A DNA stretch of 64,000 nt from Dyadobacter sediminis (GCF_005860765.1 NZ_VCEI01000030.1:124001-188000); one strand, 5' to 3'. Shown: positions 43,699 to 53,686, numbered from the stretch's first letter. Made by a program: numbers and translations. The notes: generated by a model not told the origin, from the sequence alone.

Positions 43699-46600
43699 AT
43701 GACTACATGGGCCCTTCTTGCCGGCACAATGCTTTGGTCTACCCTGTTGCAGGCTCAAGGAATTTTTATTTCCGGTCATGTCAGTATTGCCAAAGCTATA
43801 CAAACAGTTGAGATTCCAGCCATCAGAGTGCCGGCCGCGGGAGTGACTGTTCGTGTAAAGGGTACTTCCTCAGGTGTCATTTCGGACTCCTCCGGGTATT
43901 ACCGGGTTGCGGTACATGAGCTAGGTGCTACACTTGTTTATCAGGCTGTTGGAATGAAGACACTCGAAATTATGGTGACTGACACTGCCAGATTGGATGT
44001 CCAGCTGAAAACAGATGCAACGGAGCTGAAAGAATTAATAATAACAGGCTATACCGAACTTCCTCTTGAAGAAACAACCGGTGCCTATTCAACTGTAAAA
44101 ATGGATAGGATTTCCAATACGCCACTACTGCCAATCGATAAAGCACTGCAAGGGCAGGTGGCAGGTCTTCAGTCCATGGGGGGCTCCGGGCAACCCGGAT
44201 CGGTTCAAAACATCAGGATCAGGGGAACAGGCTCCATCAATGCTGGTTCCGAACCGTTGTATGTAGTTAACGGCATCCTGATTAACACAGGTGTCCTTGC
44301 GCGAAACAACCCGAATGCCAATACAATTGCCGGAATTGATATTAATGATATTGAACAAATTAGTATTTTAAAAGATGCTGCTGCTACTTCGGCCTATGGC
44401 TCCCGGGCCGCTAATGGTGTTATCATCATCACATTAAAACAAGGAAAATCCGGTAAAACTTCATTTCGGCTTAGCACAGAAACAGGACTGGCTATCAAGG
44501 CTTACTCCAACCCGGCAAATCGCCCGCTCAATACAGCTGAATGGCGATCTCTCACAGCAGAAGGTGTCCAAAACCGTTTTCCAAACCAGTATCCTGATGC
44601 TGCGGGTGCCTTGGAATATGTCGATCAATTAATTGGTGTAAACCCATCAGTCGATACCGATTGGCTCCGTGAAGTGACTCAGATTGGAAAAAGCTGGCAA
44701 TACCATCTTTCAGCCACAGGCGGGAACGACAAGACTCAATTTTATATCAGTACCGGTTACCTTTCACAAACAGGCAACGTTATAGCTACAGGACTGCGGC
44801 GAATCACAGGCAGCATTTCATTCGCACACACTGCTAGCAAGCGACTGACATTCAATACTTCTATACATATCAGCCATACCCGCCAGCATGGCCCAGACAA
44901 CGGCGGGGCTTTTTCTAACCCTGTACTGGCAGCCTATTTTCTACGCCCCTCTCTGGCTCCTCGTACGCCCTCAGGCGAGATCAACGTTTCACCACCTGAT
45001 TTCCCGGCCGGCAGCCTGTATAATCCACTTGCTATTGCAGATATGGATAAACGCCAAACGAGCAATATGAAGGCACTTACATCCTTTACAGCAGATTACA
45101 ACTTGTTCCGAAACTTTAAACTTACATCCAGAATCGGTATTGATTATAACATTCTGGAAGAGGATCAATACAACAATCCTTTTTATGGGGACGAGGTCAA
45201 TGAACAGGGAAAGATAACAAGAGCTTATTCAAGGTATTTTAATTGGATATGGAGCAATCTTGCGACCTATCATCGTGCTTTTACTGACTATTCTTTTCAG
45301 GTCACAGCAGGTTACGAAGCACAGAAATCAATGTATTATTTCAATCAAACATCTGTCTATGGCCTGCCTTTTCACCTTTCAGTACAAATACCTTCGGCAG
45401 GTTCCGGATCACAATCTGCCGAAGGCAGCAACAGCGATTATGCATTTTTATCCAAGTTCGCCTTATTGGATTTCACCTATAGACACAAGTGGATGTTTTC
45501 GGGAAGTATCAGGCATGATGTATCATCAAGGTTCGGCTCCGGGCAGCGCTCAGGCATCTTTTGGTCAACCGGATTAGCCTGGCAGCTTAATAAGGAAGAA
45601 TTTCTCAAAACCGTTCAGTTTATAGATCAATTAAAATTAAGGCTTTCTTATGGTTTCAATGGCAATGCAGCCATCGGAAACTACGACTGGCAGGGTACTT
45701 ATGCATACGGTAAATCTTATAACTATCTTGGGAAAACCGGATCCGCCCCAGTTACTCCCGGCAACAATAATCTCACATGGGAATTTAACAAGCCACTGAA
45801 TTTAGGTCTTGATATGGTGCTCCTGAACAATCGTTTCACATTGGTACTGGACTGGTATAGCCGCATTACTTCCAACCTGCTCATCAACCAGCCGCTTCCC
45901 GGAACATCCGGATTTAACAGCTATAAAAACAATGCAGGTTCTATTCGGAACCAGGGACTCGAATGGAGTATTTCTGTACAAGTTGCCAATTCAAAAAACT
46001 TTCAATGGAGCATTTACTTGAATGCTTCTCGGAATAGAAATAAAATAATTTCATTGCCTGGTAACCGCGATATTGTTTCGGGTACATCAATTTACCGTTC
46101 TGGACAAGACCTGCAATCCTTTTACATGAGACAATGGGCAGGTGTTGACCCAGAAAGCGGTGCTCCCCTTTGGTACACTGATGCTACCCGTAAGAAAACA
46201 ACAAAATCATACAATGAGGCATTACTGACGTTGGCGGGATCAGCCTCTTCAAAGCTTTATGGAAGCCTGGGTTCAACTATTAAATACAAAGGTTTTTGTA
46301 CTGACTTTCTGTTTTATTTTAACCATGGAAACATGATCCGGGATGCCTGGGGAAGTTATACCCAGAGCGATGGTGCCAATGTGAACTTTAATGTTGTTGC
46401 TGCTCAACTGAACCGCTGGCAAAAACCAGGGGACCAAACAGATGTGCCAAAATATGTATATGGAGGCAACAATGCTTCCAACTCCATGTCAAGCAGATTC
46501 CTGTACCGCGGCAATTACCTGCGCTTGCGATATGTCACGATCAGTTATGAAGTACCACGCCATATTTTGTCGGCGTTTGCATTTTCCGGTTTTAAATTAT

Positions 46601-46740
46601 TTGTCCGGGGAACAAATTTGTTAACCAAAGCCGCAGACAAAAATCTCCCTTATGATCCGGAAACGAATGTCAATAGCACTTCAAACTTTGATATTTTCAT
46701 TCCAAAAACTTTTACAGCAGGCTTACAGGCTAACTTTTAA
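43699..46740 (+). CDS. SusC/RagA-family TonB-dependent receptor
   Basis: The 1013-residue protein has a signal peptide (ending LLQAQ), a carboxypeptidase-regulatory-like domain with DSSGYYRVAVHELG, a plug with LKDAAATSAYGSRAANGVIIITLK (the SusC signature) and a long beta-barrel. SusC proteins import oligosaccharides or peptides with a SusD lid; the SusD gene follows, overlapping on the frame but starting 10 bp after the stop. Its place in a RiPP operon suggests uptake of a product, precursor fragment or competitor peptide, or a role in self-recognition; none is shown. Confidence 0.92.
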   Translation: MTTWALLAGTMLWSTLLQAQGIFISGHVSIAKAIQTVEIPAIRVPAAGVTVRVKGTSSGVISDSSGYYRVAVHELGATLVYQAVGMKTLEIMVTDTARLDVQLKTDATELKELIITGYTELPLEETTGAYSTVKMDRISNTPLLPIDKALQGQVAGLQSMGGSGQPGSVQNIRIRGTGSINAGSEPLYVVNGILINTGVLARNNPNANTIAGIDINDIEQISILKDAAATSAYGSRAANGVIIITLKQGKSGKTSFRLSTETGLAIKAYSNPANRPLNTAEWRSLTAEGVQNRFPNQYPDAAGALEYVDQLIGVNPSVDTDWLREVTQIGKSWQYHLSATGGNDKTQFYISTGYLSQTGNVIATGLRRITGSISFAHTASKRLTFNTSIHISHTRQHGPDNGGAFSNPVLAAYFLRPSLAPRTPSGEINVSPPDFPAGSLYNPLAIADMDKRQTSNMKALTSFTADYNLFRNFKLTSRIGIDYNILEEDQYNNPFYGDEVNEQGKITRAYSRYFNWIWSNLATYHRAFTDYSFQVTAGYEAQKSMYYFNQTSVYGLPFHLSVQIPSAGSGSQSAEGSNSDYAFLSKFALLDFTYRHKWMFSGSIRHDVSSRFGSGQRSGIFWSTGLAWQLNKEEFLKTVQFIDQLKLRLSYGFNGNAAIGNYDWQGTYAYGKSYNYLGKTGSAPVTPGNNNLTWEFNKPLNLGLDMVLLNNRFTLVLDWYSRITSNLLINQPLPGTSGFNSYKNNAGSIRNQGLEWSISVQVANSKNFQWSIYLNASRNRNKIISLPGNRDIVSGTSIYRSGQDLQSFYMRQWAGVDPESGAPLWYTDATRKKTTKSYNEALLTLAGSASSKLYGSLGSTIKYKGFCTDFLFYFNHGNMIRDAWGSYTQSDGANVNFNVVAAQLNRWQKPGDQTDVPKYVYGGNNASNSMSSRFLYRGNYLRLRYVTISYEVPRHILSAFAFSGFKLFVRGTNLLTKAADKNLPYDPETNVNSTSNFDIFIPKTFTAGLQANF

Positions 46741-46750
46741 GTGGCTCATT

Positions 46751-48142
46751 ATGAATAAGATTCCTCATTTATTGCTTTTTATAATTCTGCCGTTGGTACT
46801 CTCTTGTGGTGAAGGATTTCTTAAACTTGATCCGTATATGGAAGTCTCCTCAACCTCCGCAATACAGACAACTAAGGATCTTGAAACGGCGTTAAATGGA
46901 TGCTATGCCCAACTTCGAAGCCCGGGACTCTTTGGGCGTAACCTTCCGGTTATTGGCGATCTTGCCGCTGATAATGTATACCTCTCGACACGTAATTCAG
47001 GTAAATACCAGGCATTTGAACAGCATACAATTACCTCAAACAATGCCGAATATAGAACCATATGGTTTGAAGCTTATACTGCGATCCTTCGTGCCAATAA
47101 CGTGATCAATAGTACGCTGCCAGTGGATTTTGTTATATCGCAGTTAAAAGGAGAGGCTTATGCCTTGCGTGCGCTTATGTACTTCACATTGGTAAAGACG
47201 TTTGCCCGGCCATACACCTATAATCCTACTATGCCGGGTATTCCACTGGTATTCCAGGATAATCCAACTTTACGTCCACCTCGCAACACCATTGAACAAG
47301 TTTATAAAGCTATTACAGCCGACCTTGATTCTGCTTCACAAATGATGACAGCCGATCAAGGCTCAGCTCGCTTTTCCAGATATGCCGCAATCGCTCTTCA
47401 CGCAAAAGCAAGATTTTACATGGGCGATTACACACGGGCTTTGATGTTGGCCAGTCAGGTAATCAGGCAAAGTGGATATAAGCTGCTGCCTTATACTTCA
47501 TTTATTCAATACTGGTCATCGCCAGTCTCACAAACACCTGGTCAGCGGCTTGAAACACTTTTTGAAGTTTCAGCTGATGCATCGCTCAATGCATCCTCTA
47601 ATGAGCTGGGCTATATGTATCAGCAAACTGCTTATGGAGACTTGTTGGCAGGAGGATCTCTTACAAGCTTGTATGGTTCCGGCGACATCCGCAGAAAATT
47701 GTTTATTTTGGGTAAAAGGGAATCAGCTGAAAATCCGGCATGGATCGTAAACAAGTATCCTACTGGCCATAGTGATTGGGATGATAAAAAAATTCTCAGG
47801 TTATCAGAACTGTATCTGATAGCTGCCGAAGCAGCCTTCCGCATAGGCAACGAACAAGAAGCGTTAACGTACCTTAATCTGCTTATAAGTGAACGGGAGC
47901 CTTCTTTACAATATACAAATTCCGGCCAGGCATTGTTAGAGGCAATTATTACCGAACGACGGAAAGAACTGGCATTTGAAGGGGACCGCTTTCACGACCT
48001 TAATAGATTGAACAGAGAAATTCATCGTATGGACGGTCAATTTAAGGCTATCATTCCATTTTCCAATTCAAGCCGCATAGGCCCCATCCCCGAAGTAGAA
48101 ATTATTGAAAATGAGAATTTGGTTCAGAACGATGGCTATTAG
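46751..48142 (+). CDS. SusD/RagB-family outer-membrane lipoprotein
   Basis: The 463-residue protein starts MNKIPHLLLFIILPLVLSCG with Cys19 as lipidation site; the longer frame starting at 46652 lies inside the susC gene. Body features match SusD: DLETALNGCYAQLRSPGLFGR, YALRALMYFTLVKTFARPY and, near the end, ERRKELAFEGDRFHDLNRLNR. It would act as the binding lid of the upstream SusC. Last intact gene of the plus-strand operon; followed by transposase debris. Confidence 0.92.
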   Translation: MNKIPHLLLFIILPLVLSCGEGFLKLDPYMEVSSTSAIQTTKDLETALNGCYAQLRSPGLFGRNLPVIGDLAADNVYLSTRNSGKYQAFEQHTITSNNAEYRTIWFEAYTAILRANNVINSTLPVDFVISQLKGEAYALRALMYFTLVKTFARPYTYNPTMPGIPLVFQDNPTLRPPRNTIEQVYKAITADLDSASQMMTADQGSARFSRYAAIALHAKARFYMGDYTRALMLASQVIRQSGYKLLPYTSFIQYWSSPVSQTPGQRLETLFEVSADASLNASSNELGYMYQQTAYGDLLAGGSLTSLYGSGDIRRKLFILGKRESAENPAWIVNKYPTGHSDWDDKKILRLSELYLIAAEAAFRIGNEQEALTYLNLLISEREPSLQYTNSGQALLEAIITERRKELAFEGDRFHDLNRLNREIHRMDGQFKAIIPFSNSSRIGPIPEVEIIENENLVQNDGY

Positions 48143-48205
48143 CAATCTGTAATACTCCCCAAAATTGAGACCATCGGTTAAGTTTATTAACTTGACATAA
48201 AACCG

Positions 48206-48468
48206 ATGAACAAAATGAAACAAAGCCGCAGAAAATTCACATCAAAGTTTAAGGCAATGGTAGCCATTGAAGCCTTAAAGAGCGGCAATCACTGACTGAA
48301 TTGGCTACCCGATTTGAGAGTCACTCTACTCAAGTATCATTGTGGAAACGAGAATTTCCGGAACGGGCTGAAAAGGCTTTTGCAGATGAAGCAGCCAAGG
48401 ACGAAGAAACCGTGAATGTTGACAATCTTTTCAAGCAGATTGGTCAGCTGCAGGCGGCCGCGAATTAG
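48206..48468 (+). pseudogene. IS3-family OrfA remnant, frameshifted
   Basis: MNKMKQSRRKFTSKFKAMVA then IEALKSG in one frame, and RQSLTELATRFESHSTQVSL then WKREFPERAEKAF in the next, matching the helix-turn-helix OrfA of IS3-type elements (RRKFTSKFK...ALK...LTELA..F..H..Q...WKREF). A 2-base loss or 1-base gain near 48283 breaks the frame, and the OrfA ends early at 48468. OrfB does not follow. Dead. Confidence 0.78.
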
Positions 48469-48589
48469 GACCAGAGCTGTAAGGTTGGATATGAGCCGAT
48501 TAGAATTACAGGCATAAAGGCTTCTTAAAAGTATCAGCTGGCTCCAATCACGGTAAAGTTTACTTTTAATTCGTTTAGAGTTATGACAT

Positions 48590-48700
48590 TCACTTCATTT
48601 TGTTGGTATTGACATATCTAAATTATCGATCGATGCCGTACTTTATATGTCGGCTAACGAACCGTCCTTTCATCAGCAGTTTGAGAACAGGCCCTCAGGT
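48590..48700 (+). pseudogene. IS110-family transposase N-terminal fragment
   Basis: An in-frame stretch FVGIDISKLSIDAVLYMSAN then EPSFHQQFENRPSGI matches the opening of IS110-type DEDD transposases (IGIDVSK..LDV...F.N...G), with the first catalytic Asp. It loses similarity and runs into the next gene's 3' end. No ATG in frame. Confidence 0.55.
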
Positions 48701-48714
48701 ATTCTGGTTCCGCA

Positions 48715-50019
48715 TCATTTTATCCTCACATTAACCGAAATACCAATCTGGTATGGTCTGAACTTCCAGGTTTGTCCGGCCACTTTGCGTTCCACAAAGC
48801 TGTACTGGAAATACGGGCCAATTTCAAAACGGCTTTTGCCGGACTGACAAACCTGTTTGTAAAAGCCGAGATTACCCCATAACAGGTTCTGCTTACCGGT
48901 TATCATGCGGGCATAATCCATTCCCAGACTGACACTGTAATTTTTTAGAATATGCTGTGGAAGTACAAAACGCTGCCGAAGCCCGATACCCAGCAAGTGA
49001 GAACGGTCATCTTCCACCTGTTTTTCCCCGATCCGCAACATGCTGTACTGATGCTCACCAATACGCGTGGCAATTACCTGATTCGTCCCGATTTCATATT
49101 CATTCCAGTTTCTGAAATATTGATAACTAAGCAAAAGCTGAGTACGTTTTTTTTCAAGACCGGCTGTCAGCTTGTATGACAATGACCTGGAAGACAGTAA
49201 CGGAGCAAACTGAAAATTCTGAACGCGGTCGGAAGCCGAATTATTCAGACTCACAAGCTGGAAAGTCTGAAGGACGGCGGCAGAAAAAACGCCATGCACC
49301 CCGTATAAAATTCCTGGCTTCTTACTGGCCTTCCTATTCGTATTTTCAAAAATAGGTGGAAGTGTGAAAGTCTCTGAAGTAATACCGAGTTTGACCGAAT
49401 CAACAGGCGATAAAAATGTCAGATCCGTTGGCTGCTCAATTGGTCCGGTCACTGGTTTGTTGTCCATTTCAGTATTTGGCTCTTTGGTTCGGACGGCGGT
49501 AAAATCTTTCATTTTGTACCGGGAAAATACTTCCGGTTCAGAGAAAGAAGAGCTTTTTGAAGATGTCAGCAATCGGTTCCGGCTGCTTATGCGGTCAAGT
49601 GCTTTTTCAGGCCTTTGCTTTTGAAGCACCGGTTTCTTTTTCAGTTTCCCAGAAATGCCTTTTGGAACAGCCTGTATTTCAAAACTTCTCCGCTCCGTTT
49701 CTTTGCCTGCATTTTCGCCTTTTTTTAAAGCCGGATCAGGCTGGCGGTTCTGATCATGTACAGTCCTGTTCTGGCCTGAAACGGGAAAAGGGACTTTGTC
49801 ATACCCCTTTTGGTTCCAATACCTGCCGCCAGCTAGAAAAGCAACGATCAGAAACAGCGCAGCTCCTGCGAATGTCCAGTAAAGCTTTTTATCCGATTTA
49901 TCCAGAGCTGCAAAAACATTCGCACGCACCTGATCTTTCACCGGTGCATTGAAGTTCTCAAACTTTGCCTGTAACTTCTTTCGCAGCTCTTTATCAGCTT
50001 CTTCTTCCGGTAACTTCAT
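48715..50019 (-). CDS. Anti-sigma-like membrane protein with C-terminal beta-barrel-like domain
   Basis: The 434-residue protein has an acidic/basic N-terminal segment (MKLPEEEADKELRKKLQAKF), one membrane helix at about 47-65 (WTFAGAALFLIVAFLAGG), a low-complexity Lys/Arg/Ser-rich linker and a C-terminal domain with alternating beta strands (LSYKLTAGLEKKRTQLLLSYQYFRNWNEYEIG... WKFRPYQIGISVNVRIK). The start overlaps the 3' end of an ECF sigma factor gene by 26 bp, the usual layout for a cognate regulator. The N-terminal part probably binds the sigma factor. The C-terminal part resembles an outer-membrane beta domain, which is unusual for an anti-sigma factor. Confidence 0.65.
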   Translation of the reverse strand: MKLPEEEADKELRKKLQAKFENFNAPVKDQVRANVFAALDKSDKKLYWTFAGAALFLIVAFLAGGRYWNQKGYDKVPFPVSGQNRTVHDQNRQPDPALKKGENAGKETERRSFEIQAVPKGISGKLKKKPVLQKQRPEKALDRISSRNRLLTSSKSSSFSEPEVFSRYKMKDFTAVRTKEPNTEMDNKPVTGPIEQPTDLTFLSPVDSVKLGITSETFTLPPIFENTNRKASKKPGILYGVHGVFSAAVLQTFQLVSLNNSASDRVQNFQFAPLLSSRSLSYKLTAGLEKKRTQLLLSYQYFRNWNEYEIGTNQVIATRIGEHQYSMLRIGEKQVEDDRSHLLGIGLRQRFVLPQHILKNYSVSLGMDYARMITGKQNLLWGNLGFYKQVCQSGKSRFEIGPYFQYSFVERKVAGQTWKFRPYQIGISVNVRIK

Positions 50020-50590
50020 AAGATTCGACTCCTAATTCCTGTAACTTCTTTATCAGTAATGTGCGTCCGCGTTGCAGCTGGGATTTGGAAGTCCCCTCCG
50101 CAACCGACAGCATCTGGGCAATTTCTCCATGCGAATACCCGTCAATCAAATGCATGTTAATAACCGTCCGGTAACCATCCGGCAGGCTGCTGATAACAGC
50201 CAGCAAGCGGTCTGTATCCAGCTGCTCAATGATCCTGAATGAATTGTTCACGTCCGTTTCCACCTCTGAAATTTCAATGGACGAATGCAGCAATTCTTTT
50301 TTGGTGGTTCTGTGATAATAGTTGATAGCCGTTCTGATCACGGCCGACTTGACCCAGCTATCGACTGATTCGGGTTGTTTGATCTGCCGAATGTTTTTGA
50401 AAATCCTGATAAATGCTTCCTGCAGAATGTCGTCGGCTTCGGCTTCTGTTTTAGCATACCTGAGACAAACCCCTTTCAAGCTGTTTTTGTACCGGTCATA
50501 GAACACTGTCTGTGCCCGCCGCTCTTCCCGCTGGCATCCTTCGACCAGCTGTGTCAGGGAGGCATAATCACGGCATGTAAAAAATCTCAT
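49994..50590 (-). CDS. ECF sigma-70 factor
   Basis: The 198-residue protein has region 2 (AQTVFYDRYKNSLKGVCLRY... ADDILQEAFIRIFKNIRQIK) and region 4 (ISSLPDGYRTVINMHLIDGYSHGEIAQMLSVAEGTSKSQLQRGR), without region 1 or 3. It belongs to the extracytoplasmic-function class and overlaps its presumed membrane-bound regulator gene by 26 bp. The inducing signal and regulon are unknown. Confidence 0.93.
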   Translation of the reverse strand: MRFFTCRDYASLTQLVEGCQREERRAQTVFYDRYKNSLKGVCLRYAKTEAEADDILQEAFIRIFKNIRQIKQPESVDSWVKSAVIRTAINYYHRTTKKELLHSSIEISEVETDVNNSFRIIEQLDTDRLLAVISSLPDGYRTVINMHLIDGYSHGEIAQMLSVAEGTSKSQLQRGRTLLIKKLQELGVESYEVTGRRS

Positions 50591-50647
50591 CAGAAGTGCA
50601 TTTAATTCCCGGTCGGCTGACTCTTCATTCGGTTATAAAATGTCCTT

Positions 50648-51592
50648 CTAATAGAGTACAAAATAGTCCCGGGACAGCGGGCTTCCATTTTGATCAAAGG
50701 TAATGTACCAGACCTGGTTCCTGGCAATTGATCCGTCTTGCTTCTGAATCCCGACTACATAGCTCTTCACTCCATCCAGTTCATTTCTGATTATCCCTGA
50801 TAAATTGCCCAAAAAGCCAAAACCCTTGTATTCGTCCCTGCTGTCAAGATAAGTCTTTATATTTGACGGCAACTCACCCGCATTTCCCAGATCAACCGGC
50901 TGGTCCGAGCCAGCTAAAAGCTTGCAATCCTGATCAAACAGAAGCTGGAAATCAATGTTGTTTTTACGGAGGTAAAGCTGGTAAGACTTCTCAGAACGGG
51001 CACTAATCGAGATGATTGCCCGGGAAAACTGAAATTTCTTGTCCTGAACATATTGCTGTAATGCTTCCGGCAAATCGCTCAATCCGGCAGCCGGGAATCT
51101 GGCATGAACCGATGCCATTTCGAGGGTGTACGTAGTTGCTTGACCGCGGAGAGCAGTAGCCCGCCATTTCAACAGGTAGGAACTGCCTTTCCACAGATAG
51201 TCGGCCAGATACGTTTTTTCAAAGTCAGCGTTATCAAACAAATGATACTCCTGTTCCCTGAAATCAGAGAACGTGCCACCTGCAATGACGCTCGTGTTCA
51301 GAAGATTTTTCAGGCTGTCGGGTACGACTGTTCCCGCAAGCCGGTATGCGACCAGAATATGATCCGGGCTTAGCATGGAGCTGTACCTTTTTGCCCCGGA
51401 TTCAAGCTCCACGTTCCAAATTTTATTGTTCAGGATTTCGGTGAAGATCATATTCCGGGGATTCTCGTATGTATTTTCAACCAGTTGCATCACCTGCGCA
51501 GGAACCTGAGGGTTGTCGGGTACGGGATCTGAAACTTGGTTACAACTACATAAAGCAGCTGCCGCTATCATTAAAAAAAATAAAGCTTTCAT
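50648..51592 (-). CDS. Lipoprotein with PepSY-like repeats
   Basis: The 314-residue protein begins MKALFFLMIAAAALCSCNQV with a lipidated Cys near residue 16. It contains two or more repeats of the pattern LPEALQQYVQDK.FQFSRAI and LPSNIKTYLDSRDEYKGFGFLG, similar to PepSY-like domains of Bacteroidota lipoproteins, which are thought to inhibit proteases or bind envelope partners. Its 55-bp gap to the upstream ECF gene on the same strand suggests a link to that regulator. Function uncertain. Confidence 0.6.
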   Translation of the reverse strand: MKALFFLMIAAAALCSCNQVSDPVPDNPQVPAQVMQLVENTYENPRNMIFTEILNNKIWNVELESGAKRYSSMLSPDHILVAYRLAGTVVPDSLKNLLNTSVIAGGTFSDFREQEYHLFDNADFEKTYLADYLWKGSSYLLKWRATALRGQATTYTLEMASVHARFPAAGLSDLPEALQQYVQDKKFQFSRAIISISARSEKSYQLYLRKNNIDFQLLFDQDCKLLAGSDQPVDLGNAGELPSNIKTYLDSRDEYKGFGFLGNLSGIIRNELDGVKSYVVGIQKQDGSIARNQVWYITFDQNGSPLSRDYFVLY

Positions 51593-52376
51593 AGGTTAAA
51601 AGCACTTTTGATTGGATCCGGACCAACCCGGTTTTCTTATACTTTACAAGGAGCCCGCCATGCGCCATTGCTCCGGACTATGAAATACATTTTATACGGA
51701 TACATGCTTTATAATTAAATAGTATAATTTCAAGATCCTGTGTGTATTCCCGGCGATACGATCATTGCAGCGCCAGCCGGCCAACGTACTGCATCCGGAA
51801 CCTGCTATGCATTCATGTGCTTAGACAGGATAAATAAAACGGGGGTTGCATCTACTTTAAAAAACTTAATCTTACGCTTGAAAGAATTGGGATTCAACAA
51901 TTGCACCGCTGCCCATTGATGCCGGACTGTACGGGTAAATTCATTTTATTCCAGTACATTACTTCTGCAGAACGCCTTCCGGCTGCTGATATCAACTTCT
52001 GATTGCTGACCGGAATATACCCGCATGAAAACTCCTGGCATAGACGATTGAAATTGTCTCCTGTTGCGGTAGCAAACGAAAAGTGAGTAACATCATAATC
52101 TTTTGAGTGAGTAGCTGATAACGGACGTGGATCTCTGCACGATTGAACGGATTTCACACCCGGATAGCCGTCAGTTTCTCCATCTGTTGTGCCTCAGCAT
52201 ACGGTGGTACCGGGAAAAGAGCAGGTCGGAAAGTTTAAACAACAGTATTCTTAGCCTGCTTCCACTGAAAACAGTTCTGACAAACGGCAGATTATTCTTT
52301 TCCCGTGTTGTCTGCATCTGAAACCTTAGCTTTGCAGATCAGGACTATGCCTGCAGTAAGATCATAAGAATAAAAA
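51593..52376. other. Gene-poor intergenic region
   Basis: About 780 bp between the lipoprotein start and the ModE-like gene. An 87-codon minus-strand frame (51894-52157) is open but shows no signal, domain or neighbour support. I see no tRNA, terminator or repeat here. Confidence 0.4.
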
Positions 52377-52721
52377 ATGGATAAGAAAACTGAGATACGG
52401 ATACGCCACTGGGTTTTTGTAGATGACACAAAGTTCTTCGGGCCGGGACGCTACGAACTGCTGGAACACATTGCCGAAACCGGTTCCATTTCCAAGGCTG
52501 CAGGTGCCATGAAGCTTTCCTACAAAAAAGCCTGGGCGATGGTCGATGCCATGAATGCATTAGGAAGCAGTCCTTATGTGATTACGCAAAAAGGCGGGTC
52601 GCATGGTGGCGGTGCTGTTCTGACAGAGACAGGAAAGCGGGTCATGGAAGCCTACAAAAGTTTAAATGAAAAACTGCTTGAAGTTGTCAAAGCAGAAAAA
52701 GAACTCCTGCAGGTAATCTGA
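52377..52721 (+). CDS. ModE-like winged-helix regulator, DNA-binding domain only
   Basis: The 114-residue protein has the winged helix of ModE (FGPGRYELLEHIAETGSISKAAGAMKLSYKKAWAMVDAMNALG... GGSHGGGAVLTETGKRVME) and no molybdate-binding MOP domain. In relatives it controls molybdate transport or cofactor genes; here no mod or moa genes are adjacent, so the target is unknown. Single gene. Confidence 0.8.
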   Translation: MDKKTEIRIRHWVFVDDTKFFGPGRYELLEHIAETGSISKAAGAMKLSYKKAWAMVDAMNALGSSPYVITQKGGSHGGGAVLTETGKRVMEAYKSLNEKLLEVVKAEKELLQVI

Positions 52722-52921
52722 TTTTCCGGAAAAACAGATGAAGGGACTCTTTATGTTTGCCAGGTTTTGAAAAGCGAAGTGCTTCCTGAACTTGGCAAAT
52801 GATCAGTTCAGGAAGGCAATATTTATGAAGCAGGATTACTCCTGTAAATGCCTGGACGTAAGAATGCCGATTGAAACCGCAATTGAAATTCGGAATGAAT
52901 AAATCTTGCTGTGTGAGATTA

Positions 52922-53686
52922 TTAGTTAAAAATTCCGTTCATTTCCGTCAGTATCAGCGGCGCATTGTCGGTTACCACTATTGTATGTTCGTGCTGAGCC
53001 ATAAACCCGCCTTTATTTCCTACCATTGTCCATCCGTCGCTGAGCTGGGCTGCATAAGATGATGTGGTGGAAATGAAAGTCTCGATAGCAACAACGGAAT
53101 TCTTTTTGAACCGTCTGTGGTCGGATTTGTTTCTGAAGTTCATCAATTCATCCGGCTGCTCATGAAGTCCTCTGCCAATACCATGGTCTGCAAGGTTTCT
53201 GATGACTTTAAAGCCATGCTTTTTAGCCTCTGATTCCATCAGATAACCGATATCGGCTATTTTAACACCTCCTTTTATTTGGCTGATAGTCTTGATCAGG
53301 ATTTCCCTGGATGCATTAACAAGCTTCTGATGATGATGAATATCCTGCCCAAGGACAAACGAGCCGCCATTATCCGCCCAGAATCCGTTCAGTTCTGCTG
53401 AAACATCAATATTGACAAGATCTCCTTCCATCAATTTTCTTTTATCCGAAGGAATTCCATGGCAAAATTCATTATTCACACTGATGCAGGTCCATCCGGG
53501 AAATCCGTATGTTGAATGAGGAGCTGACTTTGCACCAAATTCGGTCAGTATTTTTGCGCCAAACTCGTCGAGTTCTTTTGTCGTCATTCCAGGCTGCGCA
53601 TAGGCTGTCATTTTCTTCAATGTATATGCTACCGCCTCGCTTGCTTTTTGCATTCCTGATAAGTCGGACTCTTTGGTAATGGACAT
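52922..53686 (-). CDS. map: Methionine aminopeptidase, type I
   Basis: The 254-residue enzyme removes the initiator Met. Starting at ATG 53686 (MSITKESDLSGMQKASEAVA) it shows the two metal Asp residues in VNIDVSAELNGFWADNGGSF, the His in LADHGIGRGLHEQ, the Glu in VVAIETF and the final Glu in AQHEHTIVV. The frame is open 67 codons further upstream, but that stretch is Cys/Phe-rich and unlike the family. Not in a ribosomal protein operon, so it may be a second copy. Confidence 0.92.
   Translation of the reverse strand: MSITKESDLSGMQKASEAVAYTLKKMTAYAQPGMTTKELDEFGAKILTEFGAKSAPHSTYGFPGWTCISVNNEFCHGIPSDKRKLMEGDLVNIDVSAELNGFWADNGGSFVLGQDIHHHQKLVNASREILIKTISQIKGGVKIADIGYLMESEAKKHGFKVIRNLADHGIGRGLHEQPDELMNFRNKSDHRRFKKNSVVAIETFISTTSSYAAQLSDGWTMVGNKGGFMAQHEHTIVVTDNAPLILTEMNGIFN

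Noticed and set aside
51894..52157. 87-codon minus-strand frame
   Set aside because: No domain, signal peptide or conserved neighbour; Cys/Gly-rich end looks random.
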